A stretch of 64,000 nucleotides of DNA from Penelope pileata (taxonomy: Eukaryota; Chordata; Aves; Galliformes; Cracidae): NCBI GenBank assembly GCA_013396635.1, contig WBMW01005513.1:173456-237455 (forward strand), written 5' to 3'. The notes under the pieces were generated by a model. The model was not told the origin of the DNA, made no database searches, and worked only from the letters and a program-made list of their open reading frames with translations. Position 1 is the stretch's first letter. The number at the start of each line of letters is the position of its first letter. Of this stretch, positions 23,584 through 37,740 are shown one piece after another. Both the position numbers and the translations under genes were made by a program.

Positions 23584-26500
23584 TGTTGTAATTTCCACAA
23601 GTCTCTCCTAAGATTGTCCAGCTGGAGTTATTTGAGTGATGGAGCAGTACGTAATACAGCTTCATACTTGTCATGGCTGGCCTCCGTGTACAACTTTCTT
23701 GATTCAGCAGTTCAAGAGCTTGAGTCAATCTTCAAAGAACATTCTCAAACATTAGAGGAAATGTATATTGGAAAGGAAAATGTTCTGATTGTAACTCAGC
23801 TGTAACTTACTAATTATTAACATGTACAGTGTTGTAACAAAACCTAATTAAAAGTAATTGAGTAAAGGATTTTTGTCTTTTTGCTACTGTATAGCATACA
23901 GGCAAAATTAGACATGAAGTGGACATGAATTGGTTCTATTGTATGTCTCAGCCTCACCTGTGATGAGAATGTCATGTAGTCAACATGCTGGGTGAGTTCA
24001 GACTATTGCCTTGAGATCTACCACAGATGCTGGAAGTAAAACTTTGTGGGCATGTGTGCAGAGAACACTGTAATGTTATCTCTAGAATTATTTTACTGCA
24101 TTCAGATTCTTTCTTGACTTTCTATGTAATGATCTAGACTTCTGCTTTTAGCAACTTGTCACTTGAAGGTGGTAATTTGCATTGAGCAAATCCCCTTAAG
24201 TGAAGCTGCAATATCAGTGTGATATCTGTATTGGAAGATGTTCCCTTCTAGCTGTCAGTTTTGTCACAAAGTACTACTGTGCCACAACACTAACTACTAA
24301 TGAGTGAGGGCTGATTTGAAGTCCAGCTGCTGAGCAAACTAAGAAACATCATTTCCCTGCAATGAAGCAATCAGTCCCTGGATGTTTTTTTTAGTGTCCT
24401 TATGTACAAATTCCTCTCCAGCTAAATTGTACATACATTAGTACATTATACTTGTGAGCAGAAGTTGGATTTTTTATTCTTCTGCAACACTAGAAAGGAA
24501 TATGATTTTTTAGAAAGGAATATGATTTTTTCCTTTCTGTTTTTCCCTAACACTTACAGTTTTATTTCTAAAGCCCATTTAATTGATTTTCCAGGCATGG
24601 CTACGGTGGTACATCGTGTTTTTGTTTGTTTTCCTGCTTTCTCTAAAGGCATCAGGATCTTCCAAGCACTCCTACCTCCCATTAACTGTGTTAATGAGCA
24701 ATGGTGGTGCTTCAGATTAGTTGCACATCGTGTTATTTTTTGAAAAGTAAACCAAAGTCTCAGTAGTCATCCTGCCTGCCCAATGTCTGGGATGCCCTGT
24801 GGCTTTTGCTGTGGTGAGTGGAGTGATATAGGAGGGGGAAAAAAAAAAAAAAAGGAAGCTGTGTGTGCTTTTGTATTGTTGTGAAACACTTGCATAAAAG
24901 CTAAGGAAAAAATTTGTATCTTTATACTAAATTTTTCATACAATAATCTGTTCTAGGAGAGGAATTCTTTGCCACAAGTGCTGCTTCTGAATTTACTTCA
25001 GTGGTCTTTTAATATTTGGAGTTCATGCCATCAGAACTGTCTTTGAACACTGAAGAGATCATCTGGAAGGAAATTTACATGGAAGAGGGAGAATGCACTT
25101 GGCTTGCATTGATAGCATCCAGAGGTTCCAGCAATTCTCTTATCCTGCCCCCCAGCTCCTGCTCAGCATGCCCTCCAAAATCAGGGGAGTTCTGTGCAAT
25201 CTTTCATGACCATATTGAACTTTATTCTGCCTGTGGTGTTCAGTAGTTAGTCTGAGGCTTATTCATACATGGAGGTTATGTCACAGTTAAGAGTCTCCCT
25301 CCTCCCTGTTCTGCCTACGGATTCTTTGATAAAGCAAATGCTCAGGAGAAAGGAATGGAAGAGGGAATAAGATATACTGGCATAAAGCAAGGTGACATCC
25401 ACATACTACAGTTACACTGGAGACAACGTCTAGAGAAGTGGAAAAACTTAAAATGGTGACATTGGTACAGGAACAATGTCCAGACTTCTGTCATGAGTAT
25501 GGATATTAATGGAATGATCTAAAAATCAGTCATATGAATGGGATTTTTCAGTTGGCTTCTGCAGGCTTTGGCTAGAGGACTTGTGCAAACTTCTGGACAT
25601 GTATACAGACAAAATGCAGAGCGTTAACATGAAAGCTTACTTCCAAAGTAACATTAAAGAGGATATCTGATTTTTTTTTTTTTTTTAGTATTAATTATTT
25701 TTTAATTATTATTATTTTTTTCACAAGCGTGATGCTCTTTGGAGTTGCAGTTTTCCTAAAGCTACCTCAATGCTGTAAATGTAAATATTCAGATGACTGT
25801 GGGCTTATTTTGTTTTCTTTTTCCTTCTATCCATCAAGATTGCTAAGGCATACTTTATAAGAGCAAAATTCCCTCTATTTGGGAAATCCTAGAATTCAGC
25901 TATAACATAATTACCTAAATAACTCAGTAATGATTTTATAGTTGCAGCTACCTAAAGTGATTATTAACTTAAAATCAGTATTATGTGGGATACAGAACTT
26001 GAAAGGGATTTTCAGTCCAATACGTAAATATGTAACTCCTAGTCCCAACCCATATCTGCCTACCGGCCACTTCACCACTGAAGTTCCAAAAGAATCTTGA
26101 AGGAATCTGAGTGTCTGCATAACTGTACTTATAGTGCAAAGGAAGTGAGTGATCAACATTGTTAGGCTAACATTTTGGATGTAACTTAAGAAAAGCATTA
26201 CCCTTTTCTCATTATTTTTCTCCCTTCTTTTAGGACTTCTATAATAAAAGACTGATTTCCACAACATTGTATCTTTAAGAACATTTTATTCTCTATTTCT
26301 GTGTAACGGTTATAGCATATAGTTAGAAGGCAAATAGTTAGTATTAAGTATTCATTTGAATATTTCTCTTTTAATTGTCAATATAGCCTTTTGATTGGAA
26401 AATCTACTGCTACTGATGACATTAATGGTAGTATCTGATCTAATTTTCTTTCACCCCTGGGAACATGGGGATCAGGAGACTTGTAGCAGTGCTTGGCAAG

Positions 26501-29500
26501 TAGGAGAGCCAGAAGAATCATATTATTTCTTGGCCTTGGGAAGGGCATTTCAAGATAACAATAGATGTGCTTGTGCAGTGATTCCTGGTAAATAATGATG
26601 AAACTCTAGGTTTTCACAAAATATGAGTAGCTGTGTTGAGACAACTGCTGTTAGGAATACGGTCAGATCATATTCGAGTGAAAAGAGATTACTTCAATTT
26701 TTCAGCTCCTGTAAGGTGCTATTATGATTTTTCTTTTTTATTGGCTGTGGACTTACAGTTGTCAGAACAACATGTGAAAGATGTAGGGAGAATCTTAGTG
26801 TAATGAGAAACTGAAACTGTAGCACTGTTAAAGCAAATCTAAGTAAAACTTAAGAAATGGCTGAGTAGAATGTGATAGAAATGGCTATTGTGCTCTGATT
26901 TTACTGTGGCCTGGTGTTACACAGTTTTTCTTCCAAGCCAAATCTTTCAAAACACACTAGAAACTGTAATTTTTCCAAATATCTAATTAAAGTTAACCAG
27001 TAATTAAGTGTTTCAGGTTTGGATTAAAGTAAGTGTTCTGTATTTTCCTTTGTTCATTTGTTAAGAAAGGATGCATTAGTTTTGTGAAAGTAATGGCAGG
27101 CTTTCAACTTGTATAAACTGAATTAAAAATGTAAGGTTTTAGTACAAATGCTCTACATTTGATAGAGTTGGAAGAAATGTGATCTCAGGAACAAAAATTA
27201 CTTTTGGATGTGTTTTTCTTATATTCTAAACAGCTTCTCCTTAAATGCAAGTTCAGTTAAGAATCTCCAGAATCTCCTGAATAGGTTAAGTTTGTACCTG
27301 CTCACTTCATTAACACCTTTTACTAATTAGCCAAGGTTATTAATTAAGAAACCTGCTGGAGTTAGAGGAGAATAGAGCTGTTATCCCCCCTCCGCCCCCT
27401 TACCTCATGACAATTAAGCACAATATGCTTGTGAGTGGTAGAGTTTCATTTGGGAACACTGAGCATTAGCAACTTTCACATCTCTGTTGTGGGCTAGGCT
27501 GTAGCTGGAGTCAAGTAGCCCCATGCTGGAGGCTTAGCCCAGACCTAGGAGGGATGGTACAGAGCAGTGTTTTGGGGCTGAGGCTGTGTGTTTGCAGTAA
27601 GTATTGGTGTGTGTCCCACTCCATTGTGCTTGGGGAAGATGCGTCCTTGCGAGCCTTGTCCTCAAACAGTCTTTGGACAACAATTTTACCTTAAGCCCTA
27701 GTATATGGGCAATACGATGCCTTGTAAGATCATGAGGGAAGAGAGCTTTTCTTTATCGGTTGCTCAGGGCAAATCAGGTACTGTATACATATGGTGTAAT
27801 CTATTTGGATAGTCTGAGCTGGTTTGCTTAATTCTGTTTTTGTTCTGTGGAGTGGAACCACTTCCTCACTTTCCTTAATCCATCAGCCAGCTTCTCCTAG
27901 GTAGCAGTATATTTTGTGTCTCTTTCTAGAAAATGTTGCTCTGATAAATCCCAATAGTAATTCCAGAAGCTAGGAGTTTCTTAGTGTATGTCTCTGTCAT
28001 GGTCTTGTACAAACTCAGATTGCAAGTCATCCTGGGAGGTGTGAGGATAGCGGTTCTGATTAGTTTCTCTGCTGGGGGGAGATGAAAGGGTAAGCATTCC
28101 TGCTCCCTATCCCTCTTGAGCAGCTGTGTAGGACAAGTCACACACTGCTTGCCTGACTTCAAGATTAATGTTTGCCTCTTATAAGGTTACTATTTCTAAT
28201 GACATCTTATTGTAATGTACAAGATCAATCATGTGGTGGGACAATCCTCAAAAGTTGTGTTGCTCATGGGCTTGCTGAATCCATCTGGCTGTTTTGGATG
28301 TCAGACACATTCTGAACGCGTGGTTGTGTCGTTTTTGCTGATGACATGTAAAAACTTAAATTGCTTGATTACATTAGAAACTGCTTATATTTAAAAGTAA
28401 AAAGTAAAAAGTATAAAGTATTTAAGCATCATAAGATTGAAATAGTAATAAAGAAGTATTGCAGATTGGTAAGGCTGTTGGAAGAATACCAGCATTCTTT
28501 CAGGTAGAGGCAGTACTAATGGATCCAACGTATTTGGGTTATACTTTAAACCACACGTACATACATATGAAAATAACTATTTGTCATCTAGTTGCTGAAC
28601 TTATCCAAAAAAAAAAAAAAAAAAAAGGGCAAAAAAAAAAGCAATTGAAAACAGAGGAATTAGCGTTTCAGGGATATGCCACTAATATTAACAACAGATG
28701 ATCATGCATTTCCTTCGAGCTTCAGCAAAAATTGTTTGAAAATACATGCTTGCAAATGAGTATAATAAAAGTATGTAGTCATTTATTTCCACGGTGAACA
28801 AAAGGGATTTCCTATTCCTTTAGCACTGACAATAAAACAATAGTAACTATGGAATATTCATGCAAAGGACTTTAAGTGTTTTGTTTTGTTGCGATCCATA
28901 CTTACTATAGTAATGGTGTATCACAGTCTTGTTAATAGCTGAAAGATGGAAGCCACTTGAATCTTAAGCAGTGCTTGAAAGGCAGTCCCCTATCTCCTGA
29001 AAACTATTTCTTGGATGAAATGTAGCAGGTCTCAGAAGTGATCTTTGGCATGGATGCTTCTTAGCACTATTAAGATGTTTGAACTGTATCAGAGGGAAGG
29101 AAAACATTCCCAATGCTTTGTCAGGGTCTAGCCAATAACAACCAACAGACCTGTGATTTCCTTTAGTTTGGTGGCAGAATTTTAACAACTAACTCTTTGG
29201 AGTCCTTGAGAGTCCTGCAGATCGCTGGTGACAGCCCAGTACTGTGTTGGGATAGCTCACTGATGTGTGATGGAACAGAAAAATCAAATAGCAGTGGAAA
29301 GAAAACTATGAACTGGGGAAAAACTATTTTTTCTTGGAACGTGCCCACTACAGAAATTGTTGTTCAAACTATCCATTTCATTTTGCTTGATGTTTGTTCC
29401 ACAAATTGCGTGGGCAGAATGCTTTTACAGCTGCGTGTATGAGGTCCACACAGGTATTTAGTTCATTCTGGCTTTTACAGATACTTCAGTTGGCATTATT

Positions 29501-32500
29501 TGTAAATCTAGAACAGATTATTTTATAAAGCAGTAACAAGACATGAGTCCAGGCTTTTCCAGTCCTGTTACAAGCCCAAAGGAGCTGAGAAGCTCCTGAT
29601 TATTTTCTAATGGTGATTTCCCAGACACAAGCCCCCACGTATAATTTACGTGGTAATCTTTCTGGATAATCCTCTCTAGTGTGTGGACATGTGTGAGTGT
29701 TATGGGAAGTGTCTGTTTACTCCTGTTTCTTGGCTGGCATTGCGGCTGCTAGAGAGTATAACAAATGGGGAGTAATCCTTCATCTCTTAAACGGAAGAAG
29801 TACAGAGCTGGACAGTGGAGAGCACTTGTGTTTCAAGAAGCACTGGAGAAGTAGAGGGCATATTCTGCAACTCAAAATAAGTCATTGCTAACTGTAAAAT
29901 AGAACTATTTGGTTCTGGAAAAATATTATCAAAATATTTTGACAATATGGGAAGTCCCTATGCTTCCTCTTCAAAATGTGCTCAAGAACCCTTCTTTTGG
30001 CTAGAGGAAATTGGCTTTACCAACTATTTAAGTTCTTCATGGGGGAACTACAGAGGCTGTTAAAGCCTCTGAAATCAGCTTTTCTGGGAAGAAAGTTGTT
30101 ACAGTGTAGTCAAAACCTCAGAATAATAAAATTTTCCCACAACAAGGAAAAAATGAGGCTGTTCTAGTGTGTTCCTCGACCTTATCTCCAGCTGCGCAGC
30201 CACAGCATGGGTTGGGTCCAGGAGTAATGCCTTGGTGCACATCCCATCTTTCTCTGGGATTCCAGTCTGTGCCTTTACCTTTTATAACTGTGTAATTTTC
30301 TGATAGATTACCCTGTATGTCTCATAGAGAACCTGCATCTGTCAGGAAATGCAGAGTTGCTGGTGATTGCATGTTGGCCATTCTGATGATGATGCCTTGA
30401 CATAAGCCTTTTTCTCAGGCTTTGGACCCCCCTGAACATTGGGAAGGACCCAATGCTTTTGTTGTCTAATCAACCTGGCTGCCCACCTGCTTTGCAATTG
30501 GAATACAAAACGGCACAAAACTTATGCCATTGTTATGTGACTGAGTTCTTTTCACTCTTCTCTCCCATATCTTATTTCAAAGGAAAGTCAGATAAACTGT
30601 GTTCTTTACAGAGTACTGTGTTTGCTATTAGATGCATTCCATGGCTGAAGTTAAGAGTAAGAATGAAGCATTGACCTCATTGAAATCATTGGAAATTTTG
30701 GCTTTCAGGCAAACTTTCCCAGGAAGAATTCTTGTCAAAAAATCGATTTAGTACTCAGATTTTAGCTCTGGAGGGGTATGCTGGGTTGCAAAGTACATTG
30801 TTCACTTATTAAAAAACAAGCCAAGAAAACCCACCACCAACAACAAAAAAGAGAAAACCACAGACCTATCAGCAAAAATCCAAGACTGAATCCTTAACTG
30901 AAGTAGTACTTCCCCCGATATTTATAGACGTGCTGCCAATATAGCAGCAGCAAGCATCTTAAGTTAGCCTAGTGGATAAGAATGATGCACTTTAGAGAGA
31001 TGAGAGGTTCTTCACATGCTGTATAGCACTTTAAAATGCTAAGTACTTCCAGATATGGAAGTACTTATCTTTTTGTTTCTACAATATCTTAATTTAAAAA
31101 AATAACAAACCACTAGCTGTATTAGATTCTTGCAAGTGTTTGCTTTCATATTAATAAATCTTTGAGGAAAACACAATTTTTCTGATTGATTTTATAATTT
31201 AACACCTGCTTCTTAAGAAGATATTTAAAACAGTGCTAAGCCATCGCCATCGCATTCACTTCTGTTGGATGCCGTCACATGATGTTAACAGATACACTGC
31301 TGCTTTGTGGTAATTCTATTAATGTTTTAAGTCAATGAGTACTAGAGAATAAGGCCACACACTTCATAATGGTACATCGTCCCTGGCATTCCTTCCTTCC
31401 TGTTCCTTTTAAGGACATTGTAAAAATAACTCAAGTTATGATGTTACTAATCTTCCTGCCTTGAGGGCAAACTTCCTTTCCAGGATTTTAGACAGGAAAT
31501 TAGTGCTAATGAAATGTGTGCGATTAACAGAAATGTGAATAAAGAATTGCACTGAATGACAGAAGAGTTGAAACAGAGGCCTCATAACCGCAGACTTCCA
31601 TTCTACCCCTTGCCCTGATCCTGTGGGTGGGGAGCAGGGGGTTGCTGAGCCTCTGCTGGCCTCTGGGCTCCCTGATGAAGCTGAGGGCACAGATGTACTC
31701 TCTCTGGCAGTGGACTTGGCGTGATGTTAGTTGTCGCTTTTCTATTGTTTCCTTTTACCTAGGAGCTGGAAAAAAACAAACAAAAAAACCCAAACATTGT
31801 AGTATCTGAAGTCACAGGTGCTGTGCTGGTTTGAATCAGCTGAGAGCTGACTTGATTATCTTTAACTTTGACATGAATGAAGCTCTCCAAATGAGGGTTT
31901 TGAGTGGCCACTCTCTTAGGCTCTGCATTTCATCCTGCCTTTTACTTAAAGAAAAATGAGTAGACACTTGCAAAATATAAATGCGTTCATTCTGTAGTGG
32001 TTAGTCTGGTTTTCTCAGACTTTGTACTTCAGGCACATAAATAACTTTGACAGATTTAAAAAAAAAATTAGGTCACCTTAGGCATGCAATAAACATCACA
32101 ACTACAGAAAGAACATCTGCATTATTGATTGTCACTGTAGTCAGCATATAGGAAAATCCAAGAGGAAAAAAGCTACGGTGAGCACAGTGCTGCTGTTCTA
32201 TTAGTTGGAAAAAGACTTGGTTTAAAAACAGACACTTTTTTATAAAGGAAAGATGATTTAAATTTTGCAGTACCATAAAGATTTCATTAAGCAAATATAA
32301 ATCACTAATGCCAACTCTTGAGCTACATAGGGAAGAAAATACAAAAAACAGATGCAGTCAAATTTCATGCCAGATGTTTATCTTCAAAACATTCTGTCAA
32401 GTGTTTATTCTTTATTATGACATAAGTATCCTTTACAATCACAACTTGGTGAATACCCACGTGTTCAGCTGAAAGTAGATTTTTCTGACTTTGCTCATGG

Positions 32501-35500
32501 AGCACTTTGTCTAAGACATGCTTTAAATGGTACACAGTTCCTCCAGGTTTTCATAATTTTGAAGATTACTGGCATATTTCCTAATAAAAAACAAAATCTG
32601 AGTTTGGCTGAACAGTGATCATATCCTAATAAATCCCTTAAAAACAAGAAAGATAATCCTAAATCCAGACATGAGTTCTAATTGTCACAAACCTAGAGTG
32701 TGGTTTTTAAGCAGGAGGTGAGTCAAATTCTTAGGATAAATTGTTTATCTTTGTGCTAAGGTCGCATTTGTGGAATACTTTCAAATAAATTTTGATATAA
32801 TTAAATAATTCTTTGATATGATTTTGTAAGAATGCAAAGTAGGATCTCATGGGGCATGTAACAAGACACTATCAGTTTGCCAAGTGACACCAGTCAGGTC
32901 ACGCTCTTCTACCTTTACTTTTAGTCCCATCTAAATTCTTTAAACATTAGTAGCAGCAGGATGCTCTGTCATTTATATCCCTGGAAAAGAGCGCCATAGT
33001 GTCCCAGCAATGCCACGTGTAAGGTGGAGATAGGCTATGTCCTACTTGCTCTGATACAATGTTAAAGACTCTCAGAAGAGGATTCTTATACATTCTCAAT
33101 CTGGACTTCTGTTTCTGAGGCATTTAGTGAATATGTTAAGAAGGATACACCACCTGCTCCACCCAGGCAGTAAGTTTGTGAGTCTTCATCAGATGTTGAA
33201 GATGCATGAATGTTTTGTACAAACAGAGGTGGAGGTGATTGCTTTTACTTAGTCTCACTCCTCTGGCATAAATATGACATAATAGTTGAGGAGCTTATGA
33301 AGCATATACAAAGCTTACCAAATTGTCTGGTGTTCATTCACTGAATCTAGTCAATAATACAGCAGTGTAGGCATCAATTTGTGTGGACTGGTCTCTGTTA
33401 CATGCTTTGTGTAATTCCTAGATAAGAGGGCTTCATTGTGCTCAGGGATGTGTACATGAAAACTCCACAGCCTCTTGCCAGTGCTGACTACCGGTGTTCA
33501 GCCAGCGCGTCTTGCCTTTGACAGGGCTACGTACGAGTGGATGCCCTAGGCTGACTGAGAAGCAGGCAGGTGTATGTGGCACTTCCCAGACCACTGTATG
33601 TTTAGTAACCCCCCAACAGATTCTTAGTTTCATTTCTCTTTGAGCTTGTGCATCTTTCCCTTGAGCTGGATCTCCCTGGCTCTTTTTAGCCTAGGGGTTC
33701 ACAATTGCTACAGAGTATCATCAGGCATCATAACAAGCAACATAACCTGTGTTTGAAGAAAGCTTCATGAACAGTTCTGAGTCCTCCTGGTAGGTTTTAT
33801 CATTGTATTAAAATATCTACATAAAATGCATACATATGTAAGCACAATTTTTTTCCAGTAAATGTTTGCATATGTAAATTTTGCTTTTGATTGATAAGCA
33901 AACGCAATTTGAAGAAATGTACCAATAGCGAGAGAGTTCAAGTACTGGTCAGCTGTATGTGCTAGAGGTGTTTCCAACACTGAGCAAATGAACCACGTGG
34001 GAATGATTTGTATGTGAAGGCCTCCTATTATCCATTTTACCAATAAAAACTCAATTACTAGAAATGTGAAGTTCAAAGTATTGGACACTTGGCCCTAAAC
34101 TAAGTAAAAATTGGAAATATTTTCTCTGTGAATGATCTTGGAAAAATCCAGAGTCAGTACACAAAAATGCAGTAAGCTTTAAGTTCAATAAGAAAAAAGT
34201 TAAATGTAGTGGAATAAAATACTGAAAAGAGTGAAAAAACATCATGGGCTGTTTACAAAAGTAAGCTAGTCTTCTGATAAATTGTTATAAATGTTAACAG
34301 ATGCCCTAAAAAAACAAAACCAAACCAAAAGCTGCATGTTGTTTTTAGAGGATTTTTTTCATTGTGAATTGTAATTAATAAAAAAAAGAGATGTAAATCT
34401 TCAAATAATTTTAAAAGCCATAACTTAAGGGAAACCAATATCTGTGAGTGCAATTAGCATCAACCCCGCGCTAGAGTTGCATAAATCGCATGAAAATGAA
34501 AGGAAAAATGTTGTGCTGGCCATGTGCAGTGCTGAGACCTGTGCCTTTATGTGTTTGTTTGAGGAATTCCTTTATACTTGAAAGCATATGATAATATTTC
34601 AGTAGTCCTTTGATTTGTTTTCAGAAAACAAACAGTTCTGACTGAAGGTTCAGGTTTTCCTTTCAAAAAATTGTAGATCGTTTAAAGACAATAATGGAAA
34701 TGAAATGATAGAACATAGATAAAGCCAGTTTAAATGCTTCTATTCTAAATAATGATTCAAATTTATAAAAGAATTTCTTACATAAATGTTCATTGTAGCT
34801 CATTGTTTTACGTGTCAGCGGCTTAAAGAGAGATCACTTGAGAACATTAGGAAATCTTTTCTAAGAAAGGGCTGCTTCATTTGGTGGGTTTTGGGTTATC
34901 TGTCCTTGTGATCTTCTGCTGCATACTGATTTTCATTAAAAACTCTATCCTGCCTGTAAACCAGTAAAATTAAGCGTGCAGTAATATTACTTCTGGTGAT
35001 AGTTTTTCTGTACAAAGAGAATATCTTTATGTACTTTATACTTTTACGTCTTCATAATTTGTATGTGAAACATACAGGAAAATCTTTGAGCTAGGCCATG
35101 ATCAGTTTACTGCTTTCTTGGGGAAAAATTCTTAGGAAAAAACTTGAACTCTAGTGATTCTGAGCAATGCTTGAAAGCTTGAAATTGAGTTCAGCCCACC
35201 AGAACTCCAGGGTAAATATCCATTGGCTTCAATGACTTAAAAAAAAAAAAAAANGAGATTTATGTTTTTCCTCCTAGACTTCTGGGTACAATAAAATGAT
35301 CATGTAGTTTTTGATCATAATTCTTTAAATGTGTAATATTAACGTTGATGTTAAAGAAGCTGTATGTTGCCTTGAATGTTACTTTGATGCTTATTTGCCC
35401 ACAGGTTGATAAGCACATAAGTGGGATGATAGGTCTGAAGGCTGACTTTTTCCTGTTTTCCACAAAATGGATTAATAGCATTCTAAGAGCAAAATAATTT

Positions 35501-37168
35501 CTTCCTATGCCATTTATTTTTAGTGTGTACCAAACTCCTGGAAAGATACTTAGGAGTCAGCTGGCAATTCAGTTTTCCTGCTGATTTAGACCTCAAATTC
35601 TCAGCCTCAAAATTTCCATTAGCTGTGCTTGCTGTGAGGAAGATACTTTGTGTTGGTTAGGAGATGAAATCCTTCACACAAACCACCTAATTTCGCACAA
35701 GCCACCTAATAGCAGCAGTATGCAACCATCTTTTGCCTGTTTCCTGCAGTGTCTTAGAGGCAACAAGTTGTGCCAACTAGTTCTCTGTTCCACGATTTGT
35801 ATCTATAGAGAAAAAGGAAAACAGATTGTATGCAAGAGATGTAGCTCCAGCTTAAAATATCTGGTATTGAGATATGAATAACATGCCTGTCAGATGGTTA
35901 CCCTGGTATTCCTCTATGATTTTATAAATAAAAGATAATAGTAATATCTTACGCTGGAATGCTCAAAAAGATATATAACTCATTTCGTATGCTTTCAAGA
36001 CATGATATTCTCCCCTTCTTCATCCTTAAGGAACTCCTTAAACCATCAAAACTGAACTAAAATCACCTCCTGGTGATCTCACTTTTTTTTCTAGGCATGG
36101 AGTTATGAAGTTGCTAATCCAGTCTTTTATCTTGTGTTCACAATTTTAATGTCAAGATTGAATAATCTGGGTTTATTTCCAGGGTGACAGTGATGTAGAA
36201 ACTTCAAAAGGGACAGTTTTGCCAGCGTCTAATGACTCTTGTTAATTACTGTATCTTGAAGTAATGTGAAATAAAGCAGGATGAAAAATGATATTTCTCT
36301 TTGACAACCTAGTAAAAATATCAGTGATGAAGCAGTACATCTTAAGTACCTTAGGAATGCATTTAACTGAGATCAAGACCATTCTGCTCATGGCACAGGC
36401 TAGTCTCTACAAGGTGCTTTATAGAAAGATAAACCTGCATGTGGCACTGATGGTATAGAAAGCTCATCATTGGAAAGGAAGCATTTTGATTCTATTTTCT
36501 TATTGGAATTTGCTGAGAAGTGTTAGTAATGACATTGATATACAGTGAAGAAAATTTTATTATAAATGCCTTCAAAATTAACATTAACTCCCATTTTTTG
36601 TGATCTTTTCATATCTTACATTTCAGATTTATGCAATGGGCCTTACATGGCCTAATTACTGTAAAGTCAGATAGTATATGTTAATATGACCTGTAATAAG
36701 CTCTGTGTTACCAGCAGAGAATACTAAGTGTGTTAACCATATGCTTGTGTTCCTGCAGAGTCAGGATTTGAGGTGATAGTTCTGCATTGAGCGTAGGGAA
36801 AAGGCAGAGTCCAAGTGAAGCTATGCAGATTGATGAGTGAAGTGATATTTGCTCCATAGGCTACAAGTGCCATATAAGAGCTCCTTAGATCAAACCAGTA
36901 GGCTTAGATCTATGGTCAACTGTGACTGCCTTTTCTTCTTTTAAAGTGATGCTATGTTAGGGCTCTCAAAATCTAAGTTTAATGCAAGTAAGCAACCGAC
37001 TAAATCATCTTGCTAATACTGTGGTGAAATTAAATACCTCACAGACTCATGGGTAATATCAGTCTGAGATTTTCAGAAAATAAGTAGCATTTCCTATCTC
37101 TTCTTTTTATCTGCTTTTATATAATATACCTCTATTTATATCATGAAATACACAGTATAAACTACGTA
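23584..37168. other. Long unique non-coding stretch, no gene recognised
   Basis: About 13.6 kb with no supported gene. Open frames reach only 118 codons (25911-26267, minus) and show no domains. Simple features: a 20-bp perfect tandem duplication at 24491-24530, A15 at 24839-24853, T16 at 25671-25686 followed by an AT-rich block, an AAAGTA-type repeat near 28396-28420, A20 at 28607-28626 and A10 at 28631-28640, CAAA-type low complexity near 31770-31795, and A15 with one N at 35239-35254. No CR1, mariner or LTR was recognised here, so this is the longest repeat-poor part of the window. Confidence 0.6.
24491..24530 (+). repeat. 20-bp perfect tandem duplication
   Basis: TAGAAAGGAATATGATTTTT occurs twice head to tail (24491-24510, 24511-24530) with no mismatch. 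This is consistent with a recent slippage duplication. Confidence 0.95.
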
Positions 37169-37510
37169 GGTTGTTCCAACACTAATGCCTCCTATTTATT
37201 TCCATGGAAACTACAGCAGATACAAAGAACACAAGAGCACAATTTGATAGAGCAGCTTCTCAGCTACAAAACATTACTTTTCAATGTAGTCACCTCCATT
37301 TGATATGCGTTTTCACCAGCACTGAACAAGAGTCTGCATGCTGTGCTCATAACAATCTGCACCAGCAGAGCTGCCCCACTGTTGCTGTTGCCACTGCTGA
37401 AATGCACCACCCACCCCTCATTGTGCCCATATTCACTGGTCCAGTGAAAGCTGAAATCGATGTTGATGCGAGAACATACTTTTTTCCTTATGCACCTGTG
37501 GAACTAGTTT
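37169..37510 (-). mobile_element. Mariner fragment, copy B (internally deleted derivative)
   Basis: It starts with GGTTGTTCCAACACTAATGC, then CTCCTATTTATTTCCATG, after a TA at 37167-37168. This is the same end as mariner copy A with a few changes. On the minus strand the terminal part encodes SAGADCYEHSMQTLVQCW, a stop, then KRISNGGDYIEK and a stop, which matches the mariner C terminus (ADFYERG..ALV..W.KCI..GDYVE). Further in, the sequence differs from copy A and instead encodes WVVHFSSG-like residues, resembling an amino-terminal helix-turn-helix end. The central catalytic region is missing, so copy B looks like a non-autonomous deletion derivative. The outer left end is decayed. The plus-strand 102-codon frame (37204-37512) is antisense shadow. 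Confidence 0.75.
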
Positions 37511-37570
37511 GATGAATTTAATATCATATCAGCTAAGGCTTTGGACGGCCATTAAATAACTGCTGTACCG

Positions 37571-37740
37571 AGCAATTGGCAGTCCCTTCAAAATCTTTTC
37601 ATTGGTAGTAGCCAATAGATGATGTCATTAAGGACAGAGATCTCATAATGCGTTTGAAGGGCATAACCAATTGCCAAGACTTTGTTTGCATAAGGAGGAA
37701 GAGCCACCCTCCTTGGTTACCATGCTTTATTTCTCAAAGA
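37571..37740. promoter_or_regulatory. Candidate regulatory block with clustered CCAAT boxes
   Basis: Four CCAAT/ATTGG pentamers occur within 97 bp: ATTGG at 37575-37579 and 37601-37605, CCAAT at 37612-37616 and 37667-37671. The middle two form a symmetrical ATTGG-6 bp-CCAAT pair. A CRE/AP-1-like GATGATGTCATTA lies at 37619-37631, and TTTGCATAAG follows further on. CCAAT is bound by NF-Y, normally near promoters or enhancers. No gene start is visible nearby and pentamers occur by chance, so function is inference only. Confidence 0.25.

Noticed and set aside
28459..28640. Possible processed pseudogene ending in A20
   Set aside because: No recognisable coding homology, no AATAAA shortly before the A-run and no target-site duplication seen.
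36870..36925. GATCAAACCAGTAGGCTTAGATCTATGGTC resembling an old reptile/bird repeat
   Set aside because: Only scattered words match, so chance similarity is likely.
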